Positions 1 through 11,719 of a DNA stretch of 64,000 nt are shown here, in pieces. The stretch is taken from the NCBI GenBank assembly GCA_020726505.1, contig JAHLEZ010000005.1:744001-808000 (forward strand), read 5' to 3'. Source of the stretch: Leptodontidium sp. MPI-SDFR-AT-0119. Lineage: Eukaryota; Ascomycota; Leotiomycetes; Helotiales; Leptodontidiaceae. The translations under genes and the position numbers were made by a program. Numbering within the stretch: position 1 is the stretch's first letter; every line of letters starts with the position of its first letter. The notes below the pieces were generated by a model. It had not been told where the DNA came from. It made no database searches and worked only from the letters and a program-made list of their open reading frames with translations.

Positions 1-113
1 TCCGGCCTTCCGTTCTATTCTTTTCGACTTCTACTTGATCTATATCTCTAGTGGTGGCTCACTTACGTCTTCTACTCACAATTCGGAGAGAGTCCTCTGA
101 TCCATCCATCAAC

Positions 114-1127
114 ATGGTTTCTACGCGGGATATCATCGTGGGCGAGAAGTACATGCTCTACCAGTATGAGCCAAAGAAGATCCCAGCCATCATCTTCCTC
201 GTACTATTTGGAATCACGACATTCCTCCACATCTTCCAGTTGATCAGAAAGAGGACATGGTACTTCGTGCCGTTTGTCATTGGTGGTTGTTGTAAGTGAC
301 TCATGTTTATTGACACTTCAGAGCATGGCACTAATGTTTTCTCTGAATAGTTGAGACGATAGGTTACGTTGGTAGACTTTTGAATGCTGGACAAACATAC
401 GGAGAGTGGACAACTGGTCCTTATATCATGCAGAGTCTCCTGATCCTCCTCGCCCCCGCCTTCTTCGCTGCTTCAATCTACATGATCCTCGGTAGACTCA
501 TCGTCTTAGTCGACGGCGAAGCTCATTCTCCCATTCGAGTGAAGTGGCTCACTAAGATCTTCGTCGGTGGGGATGTCCTCTCCTTCCTCGCACAATCAGC
601 TGGTACGTCTTTATCCATCTTCACAACATCCAAACATCAATCTAACACGTCCAGGTGGTGGGATGCTCGGCAAAGCCAAGAAACAATCAGACGTCGACCT
701 AGGCGAGCACATCATCACAGCCGGTCTCGGGATCCAAGTCCTCTTCTTCGGACTCTTTGTAATCACCTCGGCAATCTTCCACTGGCGCATCAAAGCTATG
801 CCCAGCCTACGCTCCAAACAACTCTCCATCCCATGGGAAAGCTACCTGTACATCCTGTACATCGCCAGCGTTCTCATTCTCGTCCGGTCCGTGTTCCGTA
901 TCATCGAGTATGTCATGGGATCGGATGGTGTCTTGTTGAAGCATGAGTACTTCTTGTACGTGTTTGATGCGACGTTGATGTTTATTGCTATGGTGCTGTT
1001 CAATCTTTGCCATCCCAGCAGGATTATTAATAAGGAGAATTTGGGAAATGCGCATATGAGGGATCCGGAATCGAACGAGAGCGGATACGAGATGAATCGA
1101 GAGTCTGTTCGGGCGCATCGCAAGTAA
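114..1127 (+). CDS. RTA1-like (lipid-translocating exporter family) membrane protein
   Basis: Three exons join in phase: 114-291, 351-602 and 655-1127, giving 300 aa. Donors are GTAAGT and GTACGT; acceptors are TAG and CAG. The ATG at 114 starts MVSTRDIIVG; the frame stays open upstream but has no earlier ATG. The protein is a chain of hydrophobic segments (IPAIIFLVLFGITTFLHIFQ, YIMQSLLILLAPAFFAASIY, AGLGIQVLFFGLFVITSAIF and others), consistent with the seven-span RTA1 family. The junction of exons 1 and 2 creates FETIGYVGR, typical of the family. RTA1/RTM1 relatives in yeasts are linked to resistance to toxic amphiphiles and to lipid asymmetry; the substrate here cannot be read from sequence. 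The charged C-terminal tail (about residues 262-300) is probably cytosolic. The promoter is cut off by the window start. Confidence 0.9.
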
Positions 1128-4100
1128 GGGAAGGCTGAGAGGGGGTTGGGGAAGGGCAAGAATGTTAGAATCAGGGGTCAGGTGTGGAAGGGATTGTTTT
1201 CCTAGGAAGCGAGGTTGGGGTGAGGACTTTTCATGAGACACGAAAATCGTCATATCGTGGAATCTCATTGCCCGATTGACAACCTTAAATCCAAGCGTGG
1301 GGTACTGGCGTTGGGGATGGATTATTTTGGCATTCTCTTGATATTTGGAGATCCAGAATGTGGGTTGGTGTTTAATTTCCTTGCGTCAAGTTCATAGAAC
1401 GGCTTTGCCACGAGGCACTGCATCAGCATGTAGATAGATACTCCTACTTTTTAAGTCGAATGGCAGATTCTTTTGTCAATTTTCCTCAAAGCCTTTCATC
1501 TTCCATTAGTGAATTACACATTCCGAGTTTGTGATTCACATGCGATTTACACGTTCAGAGTAATCGTTGCTACTCGACTGGCTCGGCAAAATTCCTATGT
1601 TGGCTAGCCGGGGCCCTGAATGGAAATATTTTAATATCCCCGAGCTAGCCTTTGGATCGATCCATAATCATCATATGTATAAAGTCAGTCTAGTGGCTTC
1701 GACCCCTTCCCAACACCGCGCACCAGACACAATGCTCAATAACATCCATTTGTTCAACTTAACATTGGAAAACGAAGAACTGTAGCTTTACAAAGAACTC
1801 AGCCTTCTTCTTAGGGAGACCGGAGAAGGGGCACTAAATTAGTAGACCTTTCTTAGTCGCAGGTGTCGAAGCTATCTCATTCTTGAAAAGGGTCATACTT
1901 GCTGTCATTGACTTTGGGCGTTGCCAACTTCTAACCAATTATTTTCGATTTCCTTCAGAGACTGGCCGGCATTTCATTATATGGATGAATGACTGATTGT
2001 TGTGATCTTTCTTTTTAAATGAATCTAAAGATATTTTCATGTTGTTACGTATCACCACAATGTTTGGATACTCCTCTACATCGTCGTTCCCGATGCAATG
2101 TGCCTTGGTTGAAGTATCCAGAAGAAAAACCCAGGACGTTTAAGTAGCTTACAAAAGCCGAGATACCTCACTAGCTACCTTCCAAAATCCCAGGAGATCT
2201 GCCTTTTCTCTTCTGCTTCCTTGGGAATCCATCGGATCGATTCACTGCCCCTAAACATATCTTCCATTCACGTTCTTAGTAGAACACTTCAGACTCAAAT
2301 CAACAATTTTTAAAGAGAACTCAAAGTTCCTTAAATTTAAACAAAGGGATCTCTAAATAAGTGGTAAAAACTAACCAAACTATATTCTTCGGAACATACT
2401 TTGTGAGGTCTGCCTTTTGAGTTTTGGCTCAAGGTAGGATGGGCAGATATTGCTAGTGGGTGAATTTGCGGAATATAAGTCTGTTTTTAAGTCGCTCCTA
2501 TTATCCAATACAATTAATTCTCTATAATCTTTCACTGTGGCTTTGGAAGATGAGCTGCTGTTGTCAAGTGTTTTTGTGCCGTCATTGTTTGTCTTTGCTG
2601 GTGACAACTTGGGGATCTTCGTTTCATGTATCTGTGAGGATAGATTCAGGCCACTACATTTTCTAGACGTTGTATATACTAGCGCATGACCTACAATAAG
2701 TCAATCGTCTGCCTTCGACTTCAATCAGCAGCCATGTCATATCTGACAAACGTAGAGTGGAGAGAGAGTGTCTCAAGATGCGATGCCCTAGAATTTATAA
2801 GTCTGGATGTGCAAGATAAAAGATCCTTTGCCAGCAGGTTGTGATCAATAGATAGACAGATAAGAAAGAAAATTGTTTCTGGCCAATTAAAATGAATTAG
2901 TGAGTAATAAAATAGGAACTATCTGTCAGACATAGAAGTGAGGATGTTTGAGATTCTAGGAGTATAAGAGTCTCAGAACCTAAGAAACTTGGCGTGATCT
3001 TGAAAAAGGAATTATATGCCTTGAACTTCTTATTACAGCTCTCGATTTCCGTTTACTATCAATCAAATCAATAGTGTTAATGTTTCTGTTTAGACACAGG
3101 GAATGGGAATGCAAAGAAGCGCAACTAGCTTCTCGCTTTGAACATACCTACATAGCGGCTATTGCTTGATCACGCAGTCATCTAGATTTTGCATATCCCA
3201 AGACGTAATAAGACTCAATTATGGTGCAATTGAAGGGATTTACTTTCTATAAATCTCAGAAAGAAAAACTGACGTCGTATTTTGTGAGATGATCTTCACC
3301 CACTTACGTGATTTTAGGTATAAGGATACTTTTCAAAGTCATTCCTTGTGTCCTCCAGCTATGTATAGTATGCTACTGAACAAAACAGATTGGATCCTGT
3401 GGCTAAGAGGGTCCGCTAAGAGAAGACTCTTCAAGCATACACCTAAGAAAGAAAGCTCTCAAAATGTCAAGCACAAACACCTTGAGGGGTCGGCTCCTCA
3501 GCCGCAGACAAACAGCACAGATTCTCCTTTAATGCAGGAAGACCGCTAGAGGCTTCCAGTGAGAGAAAGAATCTGAGCCTACAGACGGTATAGTGTGCTT
3601 GCCGGGGGCATACAACTCAGCATCCAACTCAGCGAGGATTCTAGCCCAAGGCTGCCTGCCTTCCTTCGTCCGCGAACTGCCATCCTACACCTCACGTACC
3701 CACCCCTTTCACTCAACTGGACTACAAAAGGAACATTAGCTTTCCAGCATCATTCCCGAGAGCTGCTCTCTGTTCTTCATACATCTCTTCACTAGAAGAA
3801 AGCTCTTTCGAAGAGCTCACCCAGCTAACAGCACGTGAAGAGCTGGACGATGGCTATCGTCAACAGCACCTTCTCCAACATCCCACACTTCTACAAGACA
3901 AGAAAACAAACTATGGGTTTGACTTGTGCCTCGGGATACCACAGCTCTTTCTTTCTTGGGCTTGACTGAACAAGATGACCTTCGAACTGTAACCTGTCAG
4001 GCTACCCTGCCTGGAGGGCACTTAAGGAACGATATCCAGTCTTCTATAGTACCCTCGCACGCACTTTATTCTCCAAAAAGGATACCAACGGTGTGTTTGA

Positions 4101-6916
4101 CTTTACTTCAGGAAGCTGCGGTATACCGTCCATTTGTCACTTGACTGGACGGTAGCCCTCCAAGCGCAGCCTCACCCAGTATGTCTTCCTCTAGCGGCCT
4201 GCTTCTTCCTTCTCACTTCTTCATCACGCGAGGAAGACGAGACCCCCTACCTAGGTAGACAGAGCCTTGCCCTCAAAGATACTGTCGTCTTCCTTCTTAT
4301 CACGAAATACTAACAGGCTTCCCAGATGCAGCCTGGCATGACCTTGAACTAGCTAGCAGGTGAGCAGCAACCAAGCTTCGGATGTTGAGTCCATCTTGCT
4401 CTCATAGCTTGATACCATCTTGAACGTTGATGTCCTCAACATATGACTTTGACCGGCAGATACCCAGATACCAGTTCTCACTGGCACCTCCCAAGAACAT
4501 CGGGCGGTGCTGCATATCACAATACGACCAGCACCAGACAGAGAGCGCTACCAACTCAACCCCAAAGATTCAGAGCACAGAACGTCCTCCCAGACTGCGA
4601 TATCCTTCACGGCATTGTCCAGGCCAGTCTCTGCTGCATTGGTCACTTTGCCCTTGCCAGCTCCAGCCCGATTCAACCAAAGGCAGTTCGAACTTCCAAA
4701 GAAATACGGCACAGCTAACACAATTAGCTTACTAAACAAGTTCTAGGTCCCAGAATCGGTGCTACGAGAGGTATCTTTGATACCAATAGGTTCGCAGAGC
4801 TTTTGAAAGCAGCTTCTAACATAATTGCTTGCCCACTGCTATTGCTGACTACCCTGCTGATCCCACAATGCTACATTGGTATCGCCGCACGTATGTCACC
4901 TACAGATATTCCTGGGAATATACTGACACACGATGACAGGTCTCTACGATATCTTTAGCTGCAGCTGCAACGTCTGGAGAGTCTGGCTGACAAACGACAC
5001 GATTCTGCTACGAGAGCAACACCATACACCGCGACGAACCCTGAAGATCCTCCCAATCTTAGAACTCAACGACAGTGCCTTACGCATATGGCTTAGCAGC
5101 CCTAGATATCTATCCTCGACGTACAACGAAATCCCTTGTGACTCAGTTTCAATAGCAGATAGCTGTCGACTCGTGCTATGGAATTACAAGAAGCACTAGG
5201 AGGAATCAAGCCAAACACAAGTACGATGCATCAGAGGCAACACACGCTCAGATACACAGCAGCGGAGGGGGGTACTTGACATCTCACATGCTACATGTGT
5301 ACAGGACTCGAGCAGATCATCTTGGCGTGCTCGCACGTCCTTATGCAGGCACGGCAAGAGACTTCAGCTGGGATGCCTGCCAAGATGCGTCTCTACTATT
5401 TTCACATTCGTCTGATCGCTGGAGCAAACATTATTTCGGGCGTGCAACAAACACCACATGTTTGGTTTCAATGTATGGTGCATTGAACCCCGAGTGGGGG
5501 CCTTTTGGTGGGGGTGCAAGAAACCCCCAAACAGCTTTGGAATTTCTGCAACGTATCTTGCTTTTCAACGAAGAAGAAAGACTGGCAATCAGTAGTGTCA
5601 AAAGATTTGCTTCTGTTCTTTGCCATGCTATAAAGATACGATACGAGAAACAGTATATGCCCTTTGACTAAGTCAAGCGATGAGGCATTCTTTCTGCTTG
5701 CTCCCGGGCAACAGCCTTGCCATTTGCTCAGGTCTAGGGCCACAAGGATCATGCGAGGCTGCTTGCATTTGACCAATTGAGGCTCCTGCCAAGGGGAAGA
5801 TGTACTCGAATCACCTTGACACTTTCTTATCTCTCAACAATTTGGATCTGTAACTGTTTTGTGAGTGGCTGGGCAGGAACGGGCGCCGTGGCCCAAGGCC
5901 TCGCATCGAGGACGAGGGATGCTTATCTGAGAGGAACATGGGACTGCTTGACGGTGTTTTGCTGCTTGCTGATATGATACTTTTGCTTTGGTGACGGTGC
6001 AGCCAGCCTGTGAGCGAAGGCCTTTCACCCACGCCGTCGTGTCACTGTCCAATGACGGTGATTGTTTAAACTTCAGGCTGCACTCAATCCTGTGGCGTCC
6101 CGGATTCAGCAGAACCGAATCACGGACAACGGCGAGGCTCTGGATGACTGGTGCAAGAGCGCAGGAAATATTGAATACTTGCCATCTGCCCAGCCTGCCC
6201 AGCGTGCCTTATCTGGAAGGGATCTCTCGAGGTCTCACCCCTCTGCTCTCTACCCGCTTCCAACTTCACTCTCCAGCTCTCGAAAGTTGTCGATCTCATT
6301 TCCTCACTCACCAGACCTCGTCCGAAGTACTAAAGGAAAGTCAGATCTTGCTGCTTCGGGGACTTTCTGTTGCAGCCGGTGATTGAGCCAAGCGGTAACA
6401 TCATCACAACTGTGTTGGTATACGAACTCTTCCAGACTATTAATATTGTCGGCCACGATGGAACGGAGTCTCTGACCCTGCTCTTGTTACAGCTGGTGTT
6501 CTGCCCTGAGGAGTTCAACTTCGAGTTCCTCTCTAGCTGCTTGGCCCGGCTAGCCTCGATTGGGCGAGCTATTACACGCTCGCTTCCAGAACATTTCCGT
6601 CTTGGGTCTCTTGCTAGCAAACGACTACCTCCGTCCTGCGATTCAGACTGGAATTGAAATCCTGACTGGGGACAGCCTTTATCAGTCAGTCCTCGCCCTC
6701 CTGGGATCGCAGTATCCTCTCCTCACACACTTGCACTCGCCATCTACATCCTGCTTCCTCCTCTTCGGTGTTGACAATCCTCTTTGTGCCCCGGCCAGAA
6801 AAGCCGCCGTTTGCACCCTACCAGATCTTCGGTCGGTGACCGACTCACGTCAAAGGCCGATCTCTCGAAGAGTCACAACCAATCACCCCGAGACCCTGGC
6901 CATCTCGTCAGGAGTT
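1128..6916. other. gene-poor stretch, no recognised gene
   Basis: About 5.8 kb between the RTA1-like gene and the PFK-2 gene. The part near 1.9-3.3 kb is AT-rich and full of stops. Between about 3.3 and 5.7 kb base composition is more balanced, and a coding-like relic is listed separately (4744-5199). The last 500-700 bases are pyrimidine-rich and probably carry the PFK-2 promoter and leader. I see no tRNA, no long open frame with family features and no clear transposase. Confidence 0.6.
4744..5199 (+). pseudogene. possible gene relic with an intron-like segment, family unknown
   Basis: A coding-like stretch starts after an intron-like end (TTACTAAAC branch, TTCTAG acceptor near 4745). It reads GPRIGATRGIFDTNRFAELL and then a hydrophobic stretch ending QCYIGIAA. 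At about 4889 there is a GTATGT donor; a CTGAC branch and ACAG acceptor end near 4938. Removing this roughly 50-nt segment keeps a frame open to a stop at 5197-5199. No clean start or upstream exon is visible and I recognise no family. It could be a decayed gene, an unusual small gene or chance. Confidence 0.2.
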
Positions 6917-9313
6917 ATGCCTTCAGCCGTGCTCCAAACCGACGAGCGTGAAGCTGGTGCTGTCCACATTTCTCCTGGTGAGTTCCCACAAAAGGCCCAG
7001 AAGTATTTTGTGTCCTGCAGCTGCAGACAGAAACCATCAAAAGACCCACTGCTAACCTACTCATGCACAGCTAAAACAGCCCAGCACTCTGAAGTTGCAA
7101 GGCTTGCCATGTGTAATCGCGTCGCAAGCATGGCGGCGAATCCCCCTCTCGAGAATATAACCAACAACATCACTCTCCCACGTCCTGCCCATTCTCCAGA
7201 AGCCCTCCTTGCCCCTCCACCATCTATCACTGCATTAGGTCGGGCTTTACAGAATCTCAACATGCACAGCCCTATTTCGCAGAATGGATCTTCCCCCGCC
7301 GTCAATACCCCCAATGGCAGCAACCCCTCCACGGCTCCTGGAAGCCCTAGACTGTAAGTTGCCATTTCTTTTTGTGCTGGAAATGCCGTCCGACAAAGAC
7401 ACGCTCTGATTGTAGGCTTTGTTGTGACTGTATTAGGGAGGAATTGGGTTTGCTTCTGTTGTCCAGCCCACTTTCGAAAGAGTCATACAAGAGATTTCTA
7501 GTTGTAATGCAATTGAAATGAGCACTGTTAACATGCAAATAGACCTCCAGTTCGTCAAAACTCAGGCACTGCTACCCCTAGAATCAGACCACCAGCAACC
7601 ACTCTGAACATTCCTGGCATGACCCGATCTCGAGTATCCCCTGATGGAAAGATTGCACAACGGGACGTAGGCGCAAAGTTGGTCGTGGTAATGGTGGGAT
7701 TACCTGCCAGAGGCAAGTCATACATCACAAAGAAGATCCAGAGATACCTCTCTTGGCAGCAACATGAATGCCGGATTTTCAATGTTGGCTCTCGAAGACG
7801 AACTGCTGCCGGTACCGGCCCTCAGTCACCCCCTCAATCTCCTCCACGATCACCCAAGGTTACGAGAACTCTGCGAACAGCATCTCTTGCTAGTATAGTT
7901 GATGCGCCAACACAAGCTGCCCACATTCTCTTGAACGGTGTCTACCCAATGGAAGATAATCCAAATGAACTGGCTAAGCTCCCAAGCGCCGATACCATGG
8001 AGCAGTCTGCCCAATTCTTTGACCCAAAGAACGAGAAGGCTTCGCAAATCCGCGAGCAGGTGGCTCTTTCCACCTTAGATGAGCTTCTTGATTTCCTCCT
8101 TAACCAAGGCGGATCAGTTGGCATTCTTGATGCGACTAACAGCACAATTGAACGTCGACAGATTCTCTTTAAGGCTATCAAGGACAGAGAGCCAAAGTTG
8201 GGCATTCTTTTCATTGAAAGTGTCTGCGAGGACGAGAAGGTAAAGTCTCTTCTGCATTCTGGTATTTGACTTTGTGCTAACATGCCGTAGTTGTTGGAAG
8301 CCAATATGCACCTGAAGCTTAAGGGACCCGACTACAAGGACAAGGATCCTGGAAGCTCGCTCGCTGACTTCAGAAAGCGTGTCGCCGCCTACGAAAGTGC
8401 ATATGTCCCTCTTGGGAAATACGAGGAAGACAACAACATGCAATACATCAAGATGATTGATGTCGGTCGTAAAGTCATCCATTATCGCCTTCAAGGCTTC
8501 CTCGCCGGTGGAATCGCCTCCTATCTTTCTACCTTCAACCTTTCTCCAAGACAGATCTGGATTACTCGACACGGCCAGTCTCAAGATAATCTGGCTGGAA
8601 AGATTGGCGGTGACTCGGAGCTCACTGAAGCTGGACGCAACTATGCTACAGTGCTCTATAACTTCGTTTCCAACAAGCGTGCTGAGTGGGAGGTTGACCA
8701 AAAGCAGAGGGCTCTCACCGAAGCTGCCCTTCCAATGCAGGCGGGTGATCAGACACCTCCTTATCCCGATATCCTGGGAGAACTTGAGGAAAAGAACTTC
8801 TGTGTATGGACTTCCATGCTTCAGCGCAGTATTCAAACTGCAGAGTGCTTCCAAGACGATGACAACTACGATGTCAAGAACTGGGAGATGCTTAAGGAAC
8901 TCGATGCTGGAACCTTCGAGGGCATGACTTACCAGGATATCGAGCACAAATTCCCCGAGCAGTACGCGAAGCGGAGAGCCGATAAACTCAGCTACATCTA
9001 TCCAGGTGTCGGCGGGGAGGGTTACCTCCAGGTCATCAGCAGACTTCGGGATATGGTTCGTGAAATTGAGCGGATCAAGGATCACGTCCTCATCATTGGA
9101 CACCGCTCGGTCTGTAGAGTCCTGATGGCGTACTTCATGGACCTCACAAGAGATGACATTGCCGATCTTGACGTACCACTTGGAATGCTGTTCGCTATCG
9201 AGCCCAAGCCATATGGCATCGATTTCCACGCCTACAAGTACAACCAAGACGAGTACACCTTCGACGAACTTCCTGGCTACAAGCCACAGAAGGCTGTTGG
9301 CCATACCAACTAA
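6917..9313 (+). CDS. 6-phosphofructo-2-kinase / fructose-2,6-bisphosphatase
   Basis: Bifunctional enzyme that makes and breaks fructose 2,6-bisphosphate, the activator of glycolytic phosphofructokinase. Exons 6917-6977, 7071-7353, 7543-8239 and 8291-9313 join in phase to 687 aa. The start is the only ATG in the open frame upstream of the conserved part. The N-terminal ~140 residues are Ser/Pro-rich, typical of fungal forms. The kinase domain has Walker A GLPARGKS at about 167-174, followed by NVGSRRR. The phosphatase domain has TRHGQSQDN with catalytic His near 441, a Glu in LDAGTFEGMTY near 557, and the second His in IIGHRSVCR near 618. All phosphatase catalytic positions look intact, so both activities are plausible. 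The first intron is 93 nt and has no in-frame stop (see findings). Confidence 0.95.
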
Positions 9314-10185
9314 GAACTTTCTTCTAATGACTTCTTTCTTTTCCTTTCTCTTCCTTCCAATTTTGGGGACACAAGTGTCGTCGGTGCTGAGGATCGGGTT
9401 GTACGGTCTATTACAGCAACGAGGACAACGGAGTCCCGGATATCATATGCTTCGCATAGCGTCACTATTCACGGAAACATACAAGGAGTCAGGGCTGGCT
9501 GTTGCACGAGATACGATATGTAAGATTACTTGTGAGATATGGGTTGGGGGTTCTAGGGGCGGTTTTCAAGGATGAACGAACGGGAAACGGCATAGCTTTG
9601 GAGTTGTAGATGGATGATCGTTTTGCTTTGATTGCTTGCTTGCGCTTATACCAAGGGTGTGGCGAGCTATCTGACATACCAAGAAATGGTTGCTGTATAT
9701 GAACATGGGAGGCTGTACTTAATAATACTGGCTATAGGGAGCCTCAATCTCCAAAGACAATAAAATGACTGAAAAATCACTTCTATTGACTTCTCTTCCT
9801 GGTGCCCAGCTACCTAGGTGCTGCGTGATGAAGGGTTGCAATAGGGCGTCGACGTTTTATTTAAATTGAGCCGTGTTGTTTTTTAGGGAGTTATATCGTG
9901 TTGATTTCGGTATTTGACAGAATTAGTGAAGCATGGTGGCTGATGATGTTGAGACTGTAGACTTGATTGAACGAACCCCCTAATTCATCCGTCAGATCAG
10001 CCACTCACCAGCGCCGCCAGCCTTTCGCTTCCACCCCAGAGCAACGACATCACAAGCCGCCATCAAACCCCTCATTCCAAACACTGGAGCAGCCTCACGA
10101 CAAATAATCCGTCGATGGACATGTTCCTCCGGTCCTGGAGTGATTTCTGCCGTCCAACCTGACTCTCGCGACAGCACGTACATCA
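9314..10185. other. intergenic between PFK-2 and RNase H1
   Basis: About 0.87 kb holding the PFK-2 3' end and the RNase H1 promoter/leader. A short upstream ORF (ATG at 10117, 15 codons) lies in the presumed RNase H1 leader. The antisense open frame around 9992-10183 shows no family features. No RNA gene or repeat is evident. Confidence 0.5.
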
Positions 10186-10573
10186 ATGTCTTGTATTTCC
10201 ATTCAGCCTCGTAAGTTCCAGCCCCGCCTTGCCCGCCTGCAGCATACGATACCCGAATCTTCTTTATTTGCCCTGCTCTGTTGCTTTACTTTCAACTCCA
10301 ATTCCAGCTCTCGTCTCGTCTCTTGTCCCGATTTCCTTGTCTACACATACCTTGACCGTCCCAGCTAACCCGTGCGTGCCTCTTTCCTCAAAGACTCTTT
10401 CAACTCGACCCTCTAGTTCACGGTCACATAAAGCCGCACCCGCTCTCCCCCCACAGCCTCGCTCTCGCAGCTTCTGCACCAGCACCAGCACCACCTCGTC
10501 ATCCCTCATTCTCGGAACGCCTCTCTACCAATACCGCAAGTGGCACAAGATACAAGAACACCGTCTGGAAATC
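10186..10573 (+). other. alternative 5' exons of RNase H1: candidate mitochondrial presequence
   Basis: An ATG at 10186 followed by a strong GTAAGT donor at 10211 can be spliced to an acceptor ending CCCAG at 10364, with a branch-like CTTGAC just upstream. Joining 10186-10210 to 10365 puts translation in frame with the RNase H1 ATG at 10574 and adds 78 residues. The extension is rich in Ser, Arg, Lys and His, has no acidic residue in its first ~65 positions, and contains RSRSFCTSTSTTSSS, which resembles a mitochondrial processing site. This is an inference from splice signals and composition; no transcript evidence is available. Confidence 0.45.
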
Positions 10574-11719
10574 ATGTCTTCTGCTGGGGGGTCAAAGAAG
10601 CGCAAGCTCGGCGAGGATGTCCAGAAGTTCTATGCTGTGCGTGCCGGAAGGGTGCCGGGCGTGTATATGACTTGGAAGGAGTGCCAGGATCATACTACGG
10701 GGTTTGGGGGGGCTCTTTGTATGTTACTTTCCCCCTTCTATCTTACTCGCATTCCCTTTATGCTGGATTGGATTTGATTGGACTTGGACTCATGTTGGAT
10801 TGGAAGAAGTAAGATCTTACAGTATGCTGATTTGCGGTTACGAGGATAGACAAATCCTTCCTGACGAAGAAAGAAGCGGATGATTTCGTGGCGGGGAAGA
10901 GCAAGTCTAAGCCTGGGCAGGAGAAGTTCTACGCTGTGGCTGTGGGACACACTCCGGGTGTGTATACCGAGTGGTCTGATGCGCAGATGCAGATCAACGG
11001 CGCGAACAACCCGAAGTATAAGAAGTTCGAGACGAGGAAGGAGGCCGAGGAGTTTGTGAAGAGTGGTGGGAAGGCTTCTAAGAAGGCGGAAGCAGTGAAT
11101 GGTACGAAAACTGCTAGGGAGAAGAAGACTAAGGAGAACGGGGAGGATGAGCCGTCTGCGAAGAGATCTAGGACGAGTGCGAGTTCGGAGTCGAAGGGGA
11201 AGTGGTTGAGGATTTATACGGATGGAAGTGCTTTGGGTAATGGAAGGACGGGTGCTGTGGCTGGAGTGGGAGTCTTCTTCGGAGTTGGTGATAAGCGGTA
11301 AGATTTCTATCACATTGCCCATGTATATATATCTCTACATGGTACTGATTTCTCCCAGCAACGTCTCCGAACCTCTAGAAGGCGAGACACAAACCAACAA
11401 TCGCGCCGAACTCACAGGCGTGCTCCGCGCTCTCGAGATCGCCCCGAAGAAGACAAACGTCGAGATCATCACCGACAGTAACTACTCTATCAACTGCGTC
11501 TCCGTCTGGTACAAAGGCTGGATGAAAAAGAACTGGATGACGTCTGGCGGCAAGGATGTCGAGAACCAGGATCTGATCAAGGGCACTAGAGCGCTGATTG
11601 AGGAGAGGGAAGCGTTGGGTGCCGAGACGAAGTTTACTTGGATCAAGGGCCATAATGACGATCCTGGAAATACGGCTGCTGATAGATTGGCTGTTGCGGG
11701 TGCTCAGTCGAGTCGTTAG
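10574..11719 (+). CDS. ribonuclease H1
   Basis: Cleaves RNA in RNA-DNA hybrids. Exons 10574-10718, 10850-11297 and 11359-11719 give 317 aa from the ATG at 10574. Two hybrid-binding (caulimovirus VI-type) domains are seen: FYAVRAGRVPGVYMTW near residues 17-60 and FYAVAVGHTPGVYTEW near 75-120, each followed by a (K)EA(D/E)(D/E)FV segment. A basic linker follows. The catalytic domain has the four acidic positions in YTDGSA (about 173), TNNRAEL (about 215), ITDSNY (about 236) and NTAADRLA (about 307). Length and two N-terminal domains fit fungal RNH1. A longer in-frame form starting at 10186 is possible. Neighbouring genes are unrelated. Confidence 0.95.

Noticed and set aside
6560..6916. In-frame upstream extension of PFK-2
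   Set aside because: Open for 119 codons but without an ATG; composition is leader-like.
8114..9304. 396-codon open frame on the minus strand
   Set aside because: Antisense to the PFK-2/FBPase-2 exons; the plus-strand reading has all family motifs, and the minus reading has none.
10229..10573. Unspliced in-frame extension of RNase H1 from 10229
   Set aside because: The frame is open but has no ATG (10229 is TTG); only the spliced route from ATG 10186 is plausible.
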